Origin: Sipunculus nudus
Lineage: Eukaryota; Annelida; Sipuncula; Golfingiida; Sipunculidae
Assembly: GCA_026874595.1 (NCBI GenBank)
Contig: CM049308.1
Span: 94,047,624-94,111,623, forward strand
Direction of reading: 5' to 3'
Length of the DNA stretch: 64,000 bases
The translations under genes and the position numbers were made by a program. The notes below the pieces were generated by a model that was not told where the DNA came from, made no database searches, and saw nothing but the letters and a program-made list of their open reading frames with translations. This document shows, one piece after another, positions 38,101 through 61,872 of this stretch (its first letter is position 1; each line of letters begins with the position of its first letter).

Positions 38101-39305
38101 ACAGTGCTCTCAGGGAACAAACATGCCATGGTCAAAGTTGGGCAAAATTTAAGGTACTTATTTTATATTTATACTAATAACTCATAAAATTTGAAAAATT
38201 CAGAACTAATTTTGGGTATTCAATTGAATCTTGATTAAATAATGTTACATCCCTGACAAAAAATCTCTAGCTTCAGCAAACCTCTTGTTAAGGGAGTAAA
38301 TATATTTCTTGATTTTTTAAAAAGTGCATTATGTTTGGGCCCATAACTTAAAACAATTACGCAATATGGACATCCTTTCTCGCATGTGCATAGCGAATGT
38401 ATAGAAAAATATGTATATTATATATGATCAAAGTCAGATCAGTGGTTTTGATATTAGGCAGTCTAAAAGTGTAACAATGGGTTTTTAATGGAAAAATGAA
38501 GTTTTTCATTAATATCTCAAAGGAATTAAGTCCTAGTGACCAAATTTTTGGCATGGTAGGGGGTTTTGGAGACATCTAACTGTATGCCAAATTTAAGGAA
38601 CTTAGAGCTGAAGCTGGGGAGCTGAGCTCTAGCTAACTGCATAACACTAGCTTGATGTAAACAATATGTGACATATTGAAAACTTGAATAAAATCAACAG
38701 TTTTTGATCAACTGGTTTCAAATTTTTGGCGTTAACAGTTGAAATGCAAATAAAAACATGCTTTGAAAATTAAATCCACAGCAGTTACAAGAAAAAAACG
38801 TGCCATGGTCAAACTTGGGCAAAAATTTAAGGTACCAATTTTATATTTTTGCCAATATTTAAAAAAGTTTAACAGATTTTGATCTAATTTTTGGTATACA
38901 ATTAAATGTTGATTAATTAATGTTGATGTATTACTGAGAAAAGTCCCTACCTTAACACTTTTGGTCTTAAGTGACCAAATATCTTTCCTGATTTTTTTAC
39001 AAAGTTCATTATGTTTGGGCCTATAACTTTATTAAATTAAATAATACTGACTTAATTTCTGGTATGTACATAGGAACTATATAGAGGAATATTTTTGGTA
39101 AATATGAAGAAAATGGTAGGAGATTTTGGGGCATCTAACTGTATGCCGAATTTCAGATTAGTAGGTCCAATGGTGTCGAAATGTGCCAGTCTTACGGACG
39201 GATGGATGGACAGACAGACAGACGGACGGACAGACGACAGACAATGGACCATGACTATAGCTCAGATGACTTATAGTCAGCCGAGCTAAAAAATGAATAT
39301 ATACG

Positions 39306-39343
<38 letters not shown>

Positions 39344-40560
39344 TATATATAATGTATATTAAATATAAATATATAAAATTATTAAATATATTAAATATGT
39401 GTGTAAATATTCAGCTCCTCAACAATGAGCTTTAAATTTTTGCTGGTTGGTTCACAGAGCTTTCTGCAATAAACCCTAGTATTGTTTGGTTCTGTTCTGC
39501 CTCTGTGTGTGTTGGGTGGGTAGGTGGAGCCGTAGAGGTGGGGGGGGGGGGGGTTGGGGGGGGGGGGGGGAGGGAGGCTGGTTTGTGAACAGGGATAACT
39601 CAAGTTCACTGGCAACATGTGTCGCTTCATGACGTCAGAGTGTACCAAGCCCAAGATATGGCTCACATATGTAAACATCCTGGGCTGCCGGAGCGGCGTA
39701 AATTCTGCAGCGAGTAGAAATATATTATATAATAATTCAGCTGCTGTGACTTTGGATACTGACTGGGGTTTGATAAATGTCCACCGATGCTCGTATCCCT
39801 GTTGTCCAGTAACCCCGCAGCTCGCAGGTCACCCGCTTGTACACTTGGAACTTTTCGGTAGGGGATCCCCCACCTTGTGACGTCAACGCGACATTGTGGC
39901 AGCTTACGTGGCAATCCTGACAGGCAAGCGCCGGTAACGTGGCCCTGTTTGTGGCAAAATTAAGTCTTTATCTCGGAAGTTAACCCTATTATATGTCAAA
40001 GAGTATAGGAATACGTCAGAGGTTACCAGAGAAGCTATCTTAGGTGAGTTAATTTACAGATATTATGGTAAAATAAATTTTCTAGACAGTCGCTATGGGC
40101 GATATTAAATGTTTTTGTTTAAGGATGCTTTGACAGTTCTGGTTCAGACCTTGTGACTCTGTTCTTATTATTAAATTACTATGTTATCAGTGATCAGGAT
40201 GGTTAATTTGGTGCTACTAGAGAATCCGTGCCTACCCACTACAGATTCCGTGAACACAGAGGACCTCTCTTCCAAATGCCTTAACAGATACATACCCCTA
40301 TATTATAATGTTGCTTTATGAATGCTTGTACGGACCGTGTAAGGCTACTCCCCTCAATAATTATCCAAACATATCATGACACGACGAGGCGACATCATTC
40401 CCCTGACGCCATGTTGCACATTCACAACCTGTTCAGCAAACTTTATACAAATTAACAGGGAATATATGAATAACATAGGTCTATATTTTTAAGGATTTAC
40501 CTTTCTGTTTCTTTGCATACCTTCTCTCCCATCTTCATGAACGGTAACAGGGATGAACAT
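12561..40560 (-). CDS. SELL-like: Selenoprotein L-like peroxiredoxin-fold protein (UxxU)
   Basis: Nine coding exons: 40560-40521, 27936-27817, 21900-21822, 21279-21226, 20914-20869, 20607-20371, 14801-14679, 13352-13254, 12671-12561. Phases fit at every junction and the total is 909 nt, 302 residues. The N-terminal part is helical. The thioredoxin-like AhpC-TSA_2/PRXL2-type half has strand KLVLILLRHFA, then U178-Q-P-U181-R, and later KVWGIST, GGQLLKPY, and GGDFMLDNSGNLL followed by DRPS. Both U codons are TGA, exactly where related proteins carry the redox motif, as in the SelL family of aquatic animals, which forms a diselenide. Reading TGA as stop would delete the whole C-terminal half, although downstream exons stay conserved and in phase. 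All introns are GT-AG. The first exon (13 codons) is the least certain. The true substrate is unknown. Confidence 0.85.
13448..13740. repeat. Minisatellite, about 24-bp unit, about 12 copies
   Basis: Unit TAATTACTGTACCTGGTCAT with small variations, in the intron between exons 7 and 8 of the SelL-like gene. On the gene strand each unit reads ...CCAGGTACAG..., a donor-like string. Confidence 0.85.
14839..14885 (+). repeat. Head fragment of the CCCATGGG element family
   Basis: AACAAGGGACCCATGGGTCA followed by CAGAGCTCAGCTGATCATG. This matches the heads at 8190, 36764 and (inverted) 45036. The rest of the element is not clearly traceable; it is 38 bp from SelL exon 7. Confidence 0.5.
15843..15985. 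repeat. Short tandem duplication, about 75 bp x 2
   Basis: The phrase attagaattgttgcaaaag and its flanks occur twice in a row with few differences (15861 and 15929). Intronic. Confidence 0.7.
15986..16739. other. Intron sequence with G-tract
   Basis: AT-rich intron of the SelL-like gene with a poly(G) run near 16519-16532. No gene seen. Confidence 0.4.
16740..18066 (+). mobile_element. Pearl/Helentron-like element, partly duplicated
   Basis: Two related blocks (16740-17240 and 17340-18066) share the family body (caaagttgggcaaaatttaaggta, gtgcattatgtttgggcccataa, tgacccaattttcgg). The second ends with a GGACGGACAGACAGACAG microsatellite (17973-18012) and the tail ACGACTATAGCTCAGATGAC ... AGTCAGCTGATCTAAAAA. 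Same family as the full-length copies at 36764 and 42420. Confidence 0.65.
18067..19310. other. Intron sequence, nothing recognised
   Basis: AT-rich part of the intron between SelL exons 6 and 7. No repeat unit, RNA gene or domain-bearing frame identified. Confidence 0.4.
19311..20267 (+). mobile_element. Array-bearing element with GGTGGCGCCACC palindromes, copy I
   Basis: It starts with GGTAGTCAACAAGTGACTAC and GTATCCGCCAAAATCAGAG and ends with CTCTGTTTTGGCGGGTAC, so the ends are inverted copies of about 18 bp. The middle holds about 150-bp units, each with a GTAGGTGGCGCCACC-like palindrome and gatatgagtgattttaaccc. It ends 104 bp from SelL exon 6. No coding capacity. Confidence 0.7.
20404..20415 (-). 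other. Double selenocysteine recoding site (UxxU)
   Basis: The minus strand reads TGA CAA CCA TGA in the frame of exon 6 (codons at 20415-20413 and 20406-20404). The frame is open on both sides: 64 codons before and 11 after to the exon end, then continuing in phase through three more exons of recognisable protein. The motif sits after the hydrophobic beta strand, at the thioredoxin-fold active site. Confidence 0.85.
21925..22375. repeat. Tandem duplication, about 220 bp x 2
   Basis: The block with aatgactatcagtatttttc and cttatattttngtaatttttgtctt occurs twice (from about 21925 and 22165) with moderate divergence. It lies 25 bp upstream of SelL exon 3, in intron 2. Confidence 0.7.
22376..23670. 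repeat. Diverged repeat blocks with pearl-like head
   Basis: A head-like GGGACCACTGGGTCACTGTG and GCTCAGCTGA occur at 22377. About three diverged copies of a block with gacaaacaaagctgatca / ctgctgaggcaggaaaa follow at 22850-22915, 23200-23260 and 23412-23460. Unrelated to coding sequence. Confidence 0.5.
23053..23112. repeat. (TA)n microsatellite
   Basis: Uninterrupted TA dinucleotides over about 60 bp. Confidence 0.95.
23830..24562 (+). mobile_element. Pearl/Helentron-like element, partial
   Basis: Same body phrases as 17340-18066 (caaagttgggcaaaatttaaggta; gtgcattatgtttgggccc) and the tail CAATGGACCATAACTACAGC TCAGATGACTTATGGTCAGC TGAGCTAAAAA. The microsatellite is reduced. Confidence 0.6.
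24563..26149. other. Intron sequence, no gene recognised
   Basis: Part of SelL intron 2. An open frame at 25151-25480 (109 codons, plus strand) lacks recognisable domains and codon support. CCAAT-like motifs and a short AT run near 25950 are present, but nothing was resolved. Confidence 0.35.
26150..27604 (+). mobile_element. Array-bearing element with GGTGGCGCCACC palindromes, copy II
   Basis: The longest copy. The head GTAGTCGACAAGCGACTAC is a near-perfect hairpin, followed by GTATCCGCC. The middle has about seven alternating units of roughly 150 bp, two types per 300-bp period, most carrying GGTGGCGCCACC and ggtcaaacggttcccgagatatg. The tail has GGCGGCAGCGGCGGCGGCGG and ends CTCTGTTTTGGC. 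It lies 212 bp from SelL exon 2, in intron 2. Confidence 0.75.
27937..32429. other. Large SelL intron 1, unannotated part
   Basis: 4.5 kb of AT-rich sequence beginning the 12.6-kb first intron as seen from exon 2. A CA-rich stretch (29330-29390) and a CTCTCTCTCTGAGAGAG hairpin (31770-31786) are visible. No exon fits phase and similarity. Confidence 0.4.
32811..34268. mobile_element. pogo/Tigger-like non-autonomous DNA transposon
   Basis: Perfect 12-bp terminal inverted repeats CAGTGAAACTCC / GGAGTTTCACTG flanked on both sides by TA. The subterminal sequence (gtccgctttactgagtt ...) is of pogo/Tigger style. No transposase frame. It carries a further inserted element at 33271-34024. Confidence 0.75.
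33271..34024 (+). mobile_element. Array-bearing element with GGTGGCGCCACC palindromes, copy III
   Basis: The head GGTAGTCGACAAGCCACTACG TGTATCCGCC is followed by about five of the roughly 150-bp units. The right end is missing. It is inserted inside the pogo-like element, which is itself inside an older repeat. Confidence 0.7.
34461..35104. other. Intron sequence, nothing recognised
   Basis: Part of SelL intron 1, no repeat or gene identified. Confidence 0.35.
35105..35392 (+). repeat. Element tail with palindrome
   Basis: It contains gacctattt/aggtcaaggtcacc phrases like the 8.8-kb units, then GGATGGATGGACAGACAG, a perfect 16-bp palindrome CAGCCTATATAGGCTG (35360-35375) and GGGCTAAAAAAGG. 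The microsatellite-hairpin-AAAAA order is that of the pearl-like tails. Confidence 0.5.
35845..35955 (+). repeat. Element tail with AGGACAGA repeats and hairpin
   Basis: AGAAGGACAGAAGGACAGAAGG is followed by AGTAGTCCTCTCCCC TTGCTGCT AGGGGACTAAT, a small inverted repeat. Another microsatellite-plus-hairpin end of a short mobile element. Confidence 0.45.
36764..39292 (+). mobile_element. Full-length pearl/Helentron-like element, left arm of inverted pair
   Basis: Head ACAAGGGGCCCATGGGTCAC with GGCGCTCAGCTG. The body includes gatatggaatttattaattt-type AT-rich sequence. The tail has a GGACGGACAGACGACAGAC microsatellite (39195-39240) and CTATAGCTCAGATGACTTAT AGTCAGCCGAGCTAAAAA. The whole 2.5 kb recurs in inverted orientation at 42420-45036. 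No transposase. Confidence 0.75.
39300..39345. repeat. (AT)n microsatellite
   Basis: ATATAT run directly after the tail of the preceding element. Confidence 0.9.
39539..39571. repeat. Poly(G) tracts, G-quadruplex prone
   Basis: Two long G runs separated by TT, about 1 kb from the SelL first coding exon. Confidence 0.8.
39590..40520. other. Lower-repeat segment beside SelL exon 1
   Basis: More mixed in base composition than its surroundings, with a TGACGTCA (CRE palindrome) at about 39629-39636 and GTGACGTCAACG near 39877. It is the start of SelL intron 1 and might hold regulatory sequence. No exon was identified. Confidence 0.3.
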
Positions 40561-40794
40561 GAACTGATATTGTCAACTTATGATATTGTCAACTTATAAT
40601 GTATATACAAGCCGGCTGTGTTACAAGTATTCACACACATCTCAACTCACTATGCACATAAGTGGCAGCTGGCTTTGCTGCACTTCCCGTTATACAGTGT
40701 TTTAACGGATTTCGAAAATTCACAAAATAAATTCTGCCCCTGATGGTGTAATCTCCATATGTAAATGCCAAGGTAGCTTTGTAAGTGCGCTGAT

Positions 40795-41989
40795 TTAACA
40801 CAATCTCGGCATTCCCACACCTTTTTTAACCTTTTGCCAATCTCCTATTGAATTCATGTGGCATCCTGTCACCAGATCTTTAAAATTCTGACTGTGGTTC
40901 ACAGTCTCATGCTGGTACCTATGATCAGTCAAACAATCGTACGACTTCCAGCAGTCAGAGCGTATGATTGAGCCAACTTTAATGTATTTCTTGATAAGTG
41001 GCAGCAGCGTGTCCGTAGATCTGTCAGGGACTACAAACATAAACACTTTAGTTTTATCCCTCTGTTCCCTCCAACCAAAAACCGAATCACCCTTGACCAT
41101 ATGACCTCTGTGGTATTTTCGTTTTGAAAATTTTAACTCGTCGATTTTAACTATCACCCCTTCTCCACTGATTTGTGCATCATCCATCTGTGAGAGGATA
41201 GTGTGTTCACATACCTCTCTGCAAAAGTTACACCAGTCAACACAAGTATTGCTGCTCACTTTGAGTTCCCCCATCATCTGACCACATATACGTTATCTTG
41301 ATGATTTCCTCAATGATGAGATTGGCAAAACTAAACCAACTCCCATGTCTGATAGACAGACGCACATCGTGATTTTTGGGTTGCTTTTTCTGACAACGCC
41401 ATCACTAGTAGTGCTTTTGGTGGTACTCACAAGTGACATAGCATGTCTACATTGATGACACGTTCTTTTATCCTTAAGCAGTTCAACCTCCATCAGCCAA
41501 TTTATTGTGCTCTCTTTTGATATTAAAATCTGTTGCATCAATGTCTCCCACGTAATGTTGTCTAAAGGTGGCACATTCTTCCGCTGATAGCTGCCTTTGC
41601 TAATATGGTACTGTGTTGCAGCATTTCTTACAGTTTTTTTCACCCACCAATGTACATTGTGTTGCTGTATCAGTAACATGACAATGTTTCTGTACATTGC
41701 TACGTGTTCTTGCCATCAACCTGGGCTTATGATGAACTCTGGGCCGTTGAGCACTGGTGTTCTGCCGTCCCTTCACAGAACCTCCAGAACTGTCAATTTC
41801 TGATTCCTTCACTCTTTTGGGGATTCCCGTGTCATCATGACCAGATTTTCTTTTTCCGCGGCACGTTTGTGAGCCTTTCGGGGCCACACCTGTCTCTTCT
41901 ATGATGATACTATCAAGCTTTTTCCAAAATCTAGGTATCATCGCGGACTCGAAGTCACTGTCAGACGACATCATGTCTGCTGATAACAT
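40795..41989 (-). pseudogene. Merlin/IS1595-type (ISXO2-like) transposase, degenerate
   Basis: Three minus-strand frames (41989-41600, 41697-41293, 41277-40795) together give a transposase in order: a Ser/Arg-rich N-terminal tail, a C-X2-C zinc ribbon, then the DDE domain with VKIDELKF (catalytic Asp-Glu area), KRKYHRGHMVKGD, VPDRSTDTLLPLIKKYI, SDCWKSYD and VNHSQNF. At least two frameshifts break it near 41290-41370. At the end of the core, where the family has I-E-G-x-W, this copy reads I-G-D-W, so the last acidic residue seems lost. It lies just upstream of the SelL first exon on the same strand. Terminal repeats not located. Confidence 0.75.
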
Positions 41990-42135
41990 AAACAGATTAA
42001 CTGCCTTTGCAATATTGACCGTTATTTATTACATAACTAACTGTTTCATAACCATTGGACTGTGCATGTGAGTGACCAAGTGTACTGAACGACCTTTAAC
42101 GTAAATACAACCCCCGAACATTAGCCAGCATGAAT

Positions 42136-42212
42136 GCCTTGATGGCATAGGGGTTACACTCCCAGCAGCAGTGCGGAAGGTTGGCGGATCGATTCCAGTA
42201 TACACCATTGCA
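42136..42212 (+). repeat. tRNA-like segment (SINE head or tRNA pseudogene)
   Basis: A box A-like TGGCATAGGGGTTA (42143-42156) and a box B-like GGATCGATTCC (42186-42196) are spaced as in a tRNA gene. Acceptor and anticodon stems do not pair well, so it is not a working tRNA. Confidence 0.45.
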
Positions 42213-42419
42213 TCTTTATCTGTTTCCATGTATGAAATAATCATTGATTTCTCTTTCATATTTCATCAGAGATGCAGACATTACATCCAGGGTATCACAT
42301 CGGCAGTAGAAGTGATGTTTCAGATAAGGGATCAGGGAGATGGATATGCAAGAACATCATGACAGATGCTGTGACAATATATATTTTTTTTTAATCCCCA
42401 AAAACATTCTACACCTCAT

Positions 42420-45036
42420 TTTTAGCTCAGCTGACTATAAGTCATCTGAGCTATAGTCGTGGTCCATTGTCCGTCGTCCGTCCGTCTGTCCGTCCGTCCG
42501 TCCGTCCGTAGATGTGGCACGTTTTGAAACCGTAAGACCTAGGAATCCAAAATTCAGCATAATGTTAGATGTCCCCAAGATCTCCTACCAAGCCGAAAAC
42601 TGGGTCTTTGCGACTTCATTCCTTTGAGAAATTAAGGAAAAACCTCAATTTTTTATTAAAAACCTATTTTTACACTTTAGGACTGCCTAATATCAAAACC
42701 ACTCATCTGTTTTTCCTCATATTTCATATAAATAATCCTCTATATAATTCCTATGTACATGCCAGAAATTAGGTCTGTATTATTTAATTTAAAAAAGTTA
42801 TGGGCCCAAACATAATGCATTTTGTAAATAATCAGGAAAGAAATTTTATCACTTAACACAAAACTTGTTAAAGCTAAGCACTTTTTTTCCAGTAATATTA
42901 CTTTTATTAATCAAAATTAAATTGTATACCCAAAATTAGATCAAAATCTTTTAAATTTTTAAAAATATTAGCAAAAATAAAAAATTGGTACCTTAAATTT
43001 TGCCCAACTTTGACCATGGCACGTTTTTTTGCTGTAACTGCTGTGGATTTAATTTTCACAGCATGTTTTTGTTAGCATTTCAACTGTTAACACCAAAAAT
43101 TTGAAACCAGTTGATCAAAAACTGTAGATTTTATTCAAGTTTTCAAGCACCATGTCACATATTGCTAGTGTTATGCAGTTTGCTAGAGCTCAGCTCCAGA
43201 GCTTCAGCTCTAAGTTCCTTAAATTTGGCATACAGTTAGATTTCTCCAAAATCCCCTACCATGCCAAGAATTTGGTCACTAGGACTTAATTCCTTCGAGA
43301 TATCAATGAAAAACTTCATTTTTCCATTAAAAACCCAATGTTACACTTTAAGACTGCCTAATATCAAAACCACTGATCTGACTTTGATCATATATAATAT
43401 ACATATTTTTCTATACATTCACTATGCACATGCCAGAAATGATGTTAGTATTGTGTATTTTTTTTTAAGTTATGGGTCCAAACATAATGCACTTTGTAAA
43501 AAATCAAGAAATATATTTACTCCCTTAACAAGGGCATTGCTGAAGCTAGAGATCTTTTTTGTCAGGGATGTAACATTATTTAATCAAGATTCAATTGAAT
43601 ACCCAAAATTAGCTCTGAATTTTTCAAATTTTATAAGTTATTAGTATAAATATAAAATTAGTACCTTAAATTTTGCCCAACTGTGACCAAGGCACGTTTG
43701 TTTCCCGTGAGCACTGTTGATATAATTTTCATATCATGCACACATAAGGATTTCAGCTTTTTAGTTTAGAAAGCTGAAAGAAATTTGCCAAATATTGTAG
43801 CTTTTATTAATGTTTTTTATGAGACCCTGTCAGACTTTGGCTCTCTCCAGCCCCTCTTGAGTCACCTGTATGTTGACCTTGTTGACCTTTCATCAAATTA
43901 TGCACGCTTGAGGGGAGAATCCAGGCAGCTTATGGCCAGCCACAGTTGATCCAGGTGTTCAACCCAACTCATCTAGTAGTTTTAACCAACAACATAACAA
44001 TAAACAATAAATTAATAAATTTTTATTGGTTTTTAATAACAAATTAAAGAAAAATAGAAAAGGAATTTGTTAGTTTATAATAACAGATATTAACTTGCAG
44101 TTACTGATGATATAAGAATCTTGTATCGATGGGTAGAATGTCACATATTCCAAATAACACCATGCAGTCACCTATGGCATTTTTCAGTTCATTTTTAATG
44201 ATAAAGAAGTAAATCATATTATTCATTACTAATCATTAAGGATTATATGAAGGAAATTAATGATAGACAAAGATGCAGTTGATAATATTAATCTAGATTC
44301 CTACTGTGTCTAGTGTGTACATTGATGTGAAATTAGTCCAAAATGAATTTTTTACAGTTATTTTTTAATATAAATAAAAGCCATAAAACCAGGTACTTAT
44401 GATCATTATTTAAATGTGTGAATTTTGTATATTCTGGATTCTTAACATCATTGTTTGGTGAAAACTGAATTAATACCAGACATGGTGCAAATACTTTGTA
44501 ATTGTATTTAAATACGAATATGATTATGTACTCCATTATAAAATTTCTTGCATAAAGAATGGGAATTCAGGTTAAAATGAAAGTATATGAATACTCGTGC
44601 AAATACTTTCAAAATGTATTCATGAATGCATTCATGAATATATTCTTTAATATCATTTTAATAATCATATCAGTTATATTTCATTTTAAAAAATCATATG
44701 ATTCTCTTATTATTTTTAATAAAAATTATATTTGGGACAATATTTGTAATTTTTTTAATAAATAGTTAAACTCTTATATTATATGTTCTGCTTATAAGTT
44801 ATATGGCCAAGTCAAAATCTGTGTGACAGTTGTACTCCATTTGTTAATAAAATAAATGAAATCAATCCTCTTCCCTGTCTCCAAAGGTACCATCAAAATC
44901 ATACATAAGCTAAACAACAACAACTCATAATACAGCTTATATTTATTACCACACAAAACCAGCATGTGCCTCATTTCTAAATAATATTTTTTTATCATAT
45001 ATAACAGCTGAGCGTCGTGACCCATAGGTCCCTTGT
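42420..45036 (-). mobile_element. Full-length pearl/Helentron-like element, right arm of inverted pair
   Basis: Minus-strand copy of the element at 36764-39292. The tail (TTTTTAGCTCAGCTGACTAT AAGTCATCTGAGC, then GTCCGTCCGTCTGTCCGTCC at 42476-42510) lies at the left, and the head AACAAGGGACCTATGGGTCA near 45036. The arms are similar over almost their full length by eye. Between them lie the Merlin remnant and SelL exon 1. Confidence 0.75.
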
Positions 45037-45250
45037 TCACTCTATCCCCATCAAATATATAGCTCTTTTTAGCTTGAGTACTATTCCTTTATCCATATTT
45101 TTGCATTCATAGGTAGGCTCTAATTCTATAGTCTGTTAATTTATTGGTCCACACCAATTTATTGCATTTCTGTTGACTTTTTTTAATTGAAATTCCAGTT
45201 AGAAGCTCTTATGGCCCAAAAATACATTGTAATTTATAAGTAGACCCAGT

Positions 45251-45294
45251 TGTGGCTCTGTTGCCTGTGGTATAATAGATATTACAGAGCCACA
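45251..45294. other. Perfect 11-bp hairpin
   Basis: TGTGGCTCTGT (45251-45261) and ACAGAGCCACA (45284-45294) with a 22-nt loop. No role known. Confidence 0.5.
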
Positions 45295-45885
45295 GACCTC
45301 TTCCTTCATTTTTTTAGCAGACGGAGCGCATGCAAAAGGTAGAAGCAGCACTTGTTCTGAGCGTAAGACTAAAAAATAACTTGTGCACCTCTCTGAGGCA
45401 CAACACTTGTGTAAACAGAAACTTCTTTTAAATCAATATGCTTGTGTCTTGATTTAGCCATTTATTTTATCTGCCTCTTACTCCTCTGTTACAGGAATTC
45501 TAATAATCACGTTGTCCGTCCGTATATGCACATACCTTGTCAAGACAGTGCGTGAGTGATTCTGAGTTGCTCTGTTCTAAGTACTTGTGAGCCAACATAT
45601 GGGTGCTTTTTAATAGTGAGCAAGTGTGATTGTTTCAGCCAACAGTGTGCATGTGTTACATCATCACAGCTGACCTCCTGGCCCACCCAGCTTGAGTTGA
45701 AATACATGCACCTCACTGGCTGAAATTATTGCGCAGGTTAAAACAATCAGGCTGAAACAATCAAGCAGGCTAAAACAATTAAGGTGTGTAACCAGTGGTC
45801 TAGTCACTAAGACACAGCAATGATGATGTAACACACGATCACCACTGGCTGAAATATTCACGCTGGCTCACTATATGGCAGGGCC

Positions 45886-47050
45886 TAACAAAATTAAGTT
45901 TGATTGATGATTGCCTGATTTACTCAGGCACTTCATAAAGTGACTGAAATTTTCAGGCATTTTACATATTGACTGAAAAACCAGTCAGTTTATTTGACAC
46001 TGACAGAATCGATATGGAACAGTCTGTTGATTCGCATATCTCATTATTGTGAAATAGACATTATCATTTAGTATAACCAGCTACTTCTAAGAAAACGTTA
46101 TGCCTGTTTCTTCTTTTTAGGTTATTTATGAAGAATACTGATAACGTAATAAGACTAAAATACACAGAATGATGAGGGGTAACCAGAATCATATAGTTGA
46201 AATATACAGACTATTATAACATATTGAAATATGCAAACTATATTTTACAAATCATTTGGCTACATCTTTTCTTATGTAAGAACGAGAATCAAGTCAAATG
46301 GAAGCTTTTGATTAAATAAACATTAAAACATTAAAATGTGCAACAATATGTGATATGAATTATGTAGATTGTAGAATGTTGAAGGATAACCACAGTTACA
46401 TGGTTTTTTATATCAAATACATGATAAAGATATGCTTAAGTGAGTTACAAAGGGTAGTGTTTAATCACAATTATACCACGATTGTTTGTTCCTTTCAATG
46501 AGTTTGCCATCCACATTCTTTAATTGGAGCCAAACTGTGTTGGCTGGTAGTGTTGTGTAGTCATAAGACAGTACAGAAGTGCAAATTGGTTGGGAACAGA
46601 AGGGGGGGGGGGGGGCCTTGGTGGACATATAATATCCCCCCCCCCCCCCCCCACCCCTCATATTGACAAATAGAAGAATGTAATTTGTCATAAAAATAGA
46701 GTTATTACAAAAATGTGTAGCAGTTTCCTCAAATATTAAAAGAGTGTAATCTTTCATTACCTTATTATTTCTGCAAATACTAGAATAAAACCAGATGGAC
46801 GCTTCTGATCAAACAAATTATTAAATTGTATAATAATATGATGTAAATGGTATTAATGTTTTGTTAGAGTAAGGTATATGAAATAATAAGATGTCATTTA
46901 AATCTTTGTCACCTTACAACAACAGTGTTTCATTCTTTTTACATTTCAGTCAATGTGTCAAATAAACTGACTGATTTTTCAGTCAATTTGTAAAATGCCT
47001 AAAAATTTCAGTTATTTCAGTAATTTCAGAAGATAAGGGCAAAACAGTAT
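45886..47050. mobile_element. Fold-back/MITE-like element upstream of SEC23
   Basis: The left segment (about 45935-46005, ending ...CAGTTTATTTGACACTGAC) is repeated inverted at about 46945-47035 (GTCAATGTGTCAAATAAACTG ...). The left edge CAGGGCCTAACAAAATTAAG resembles a hAT end; the right edge was not matched. It ends about 100 bp before the SEC23 start codon. Confidence 0.5.
46602..46652. repeat. Poly(G)-poly(C) hairpin tract
   Basis: 14 G (46602-46615) and 17 C (46636-46652) separated by 20 bases. Can fold on itself or form G4/i-motif structures. Confidence 0.8.
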
Positions 47051-47146
47051 GCTCCTGGGTAGTCTGATACTGCTTGTTATTTAATGTCCTCTGATATGTC
47101 TTGCTTGGAGTTCAGAAGCCTCAGTGTAAGAGTGCTTGCATATTTT

Positions 47147-47148
47147 AG
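47147..47148 (+). other. Splice acceptor before the SEC23 start codon
   Basis: TATTTTAG precedes GTGTACGCC and the ATG by 9 nt, so the start codon lies near the start of exon 2 of the mRNA. The noncoding first exon was not found. Confidence 0.55.

Positions 47149-61872
<14,724 letters not shown>

Noticed and set aside
39629-39636. TGACGTCA as proof of a promoter
   Set aside because: A single 8-bp motif in intron 1 is not enough evidence; kept only as a remark.
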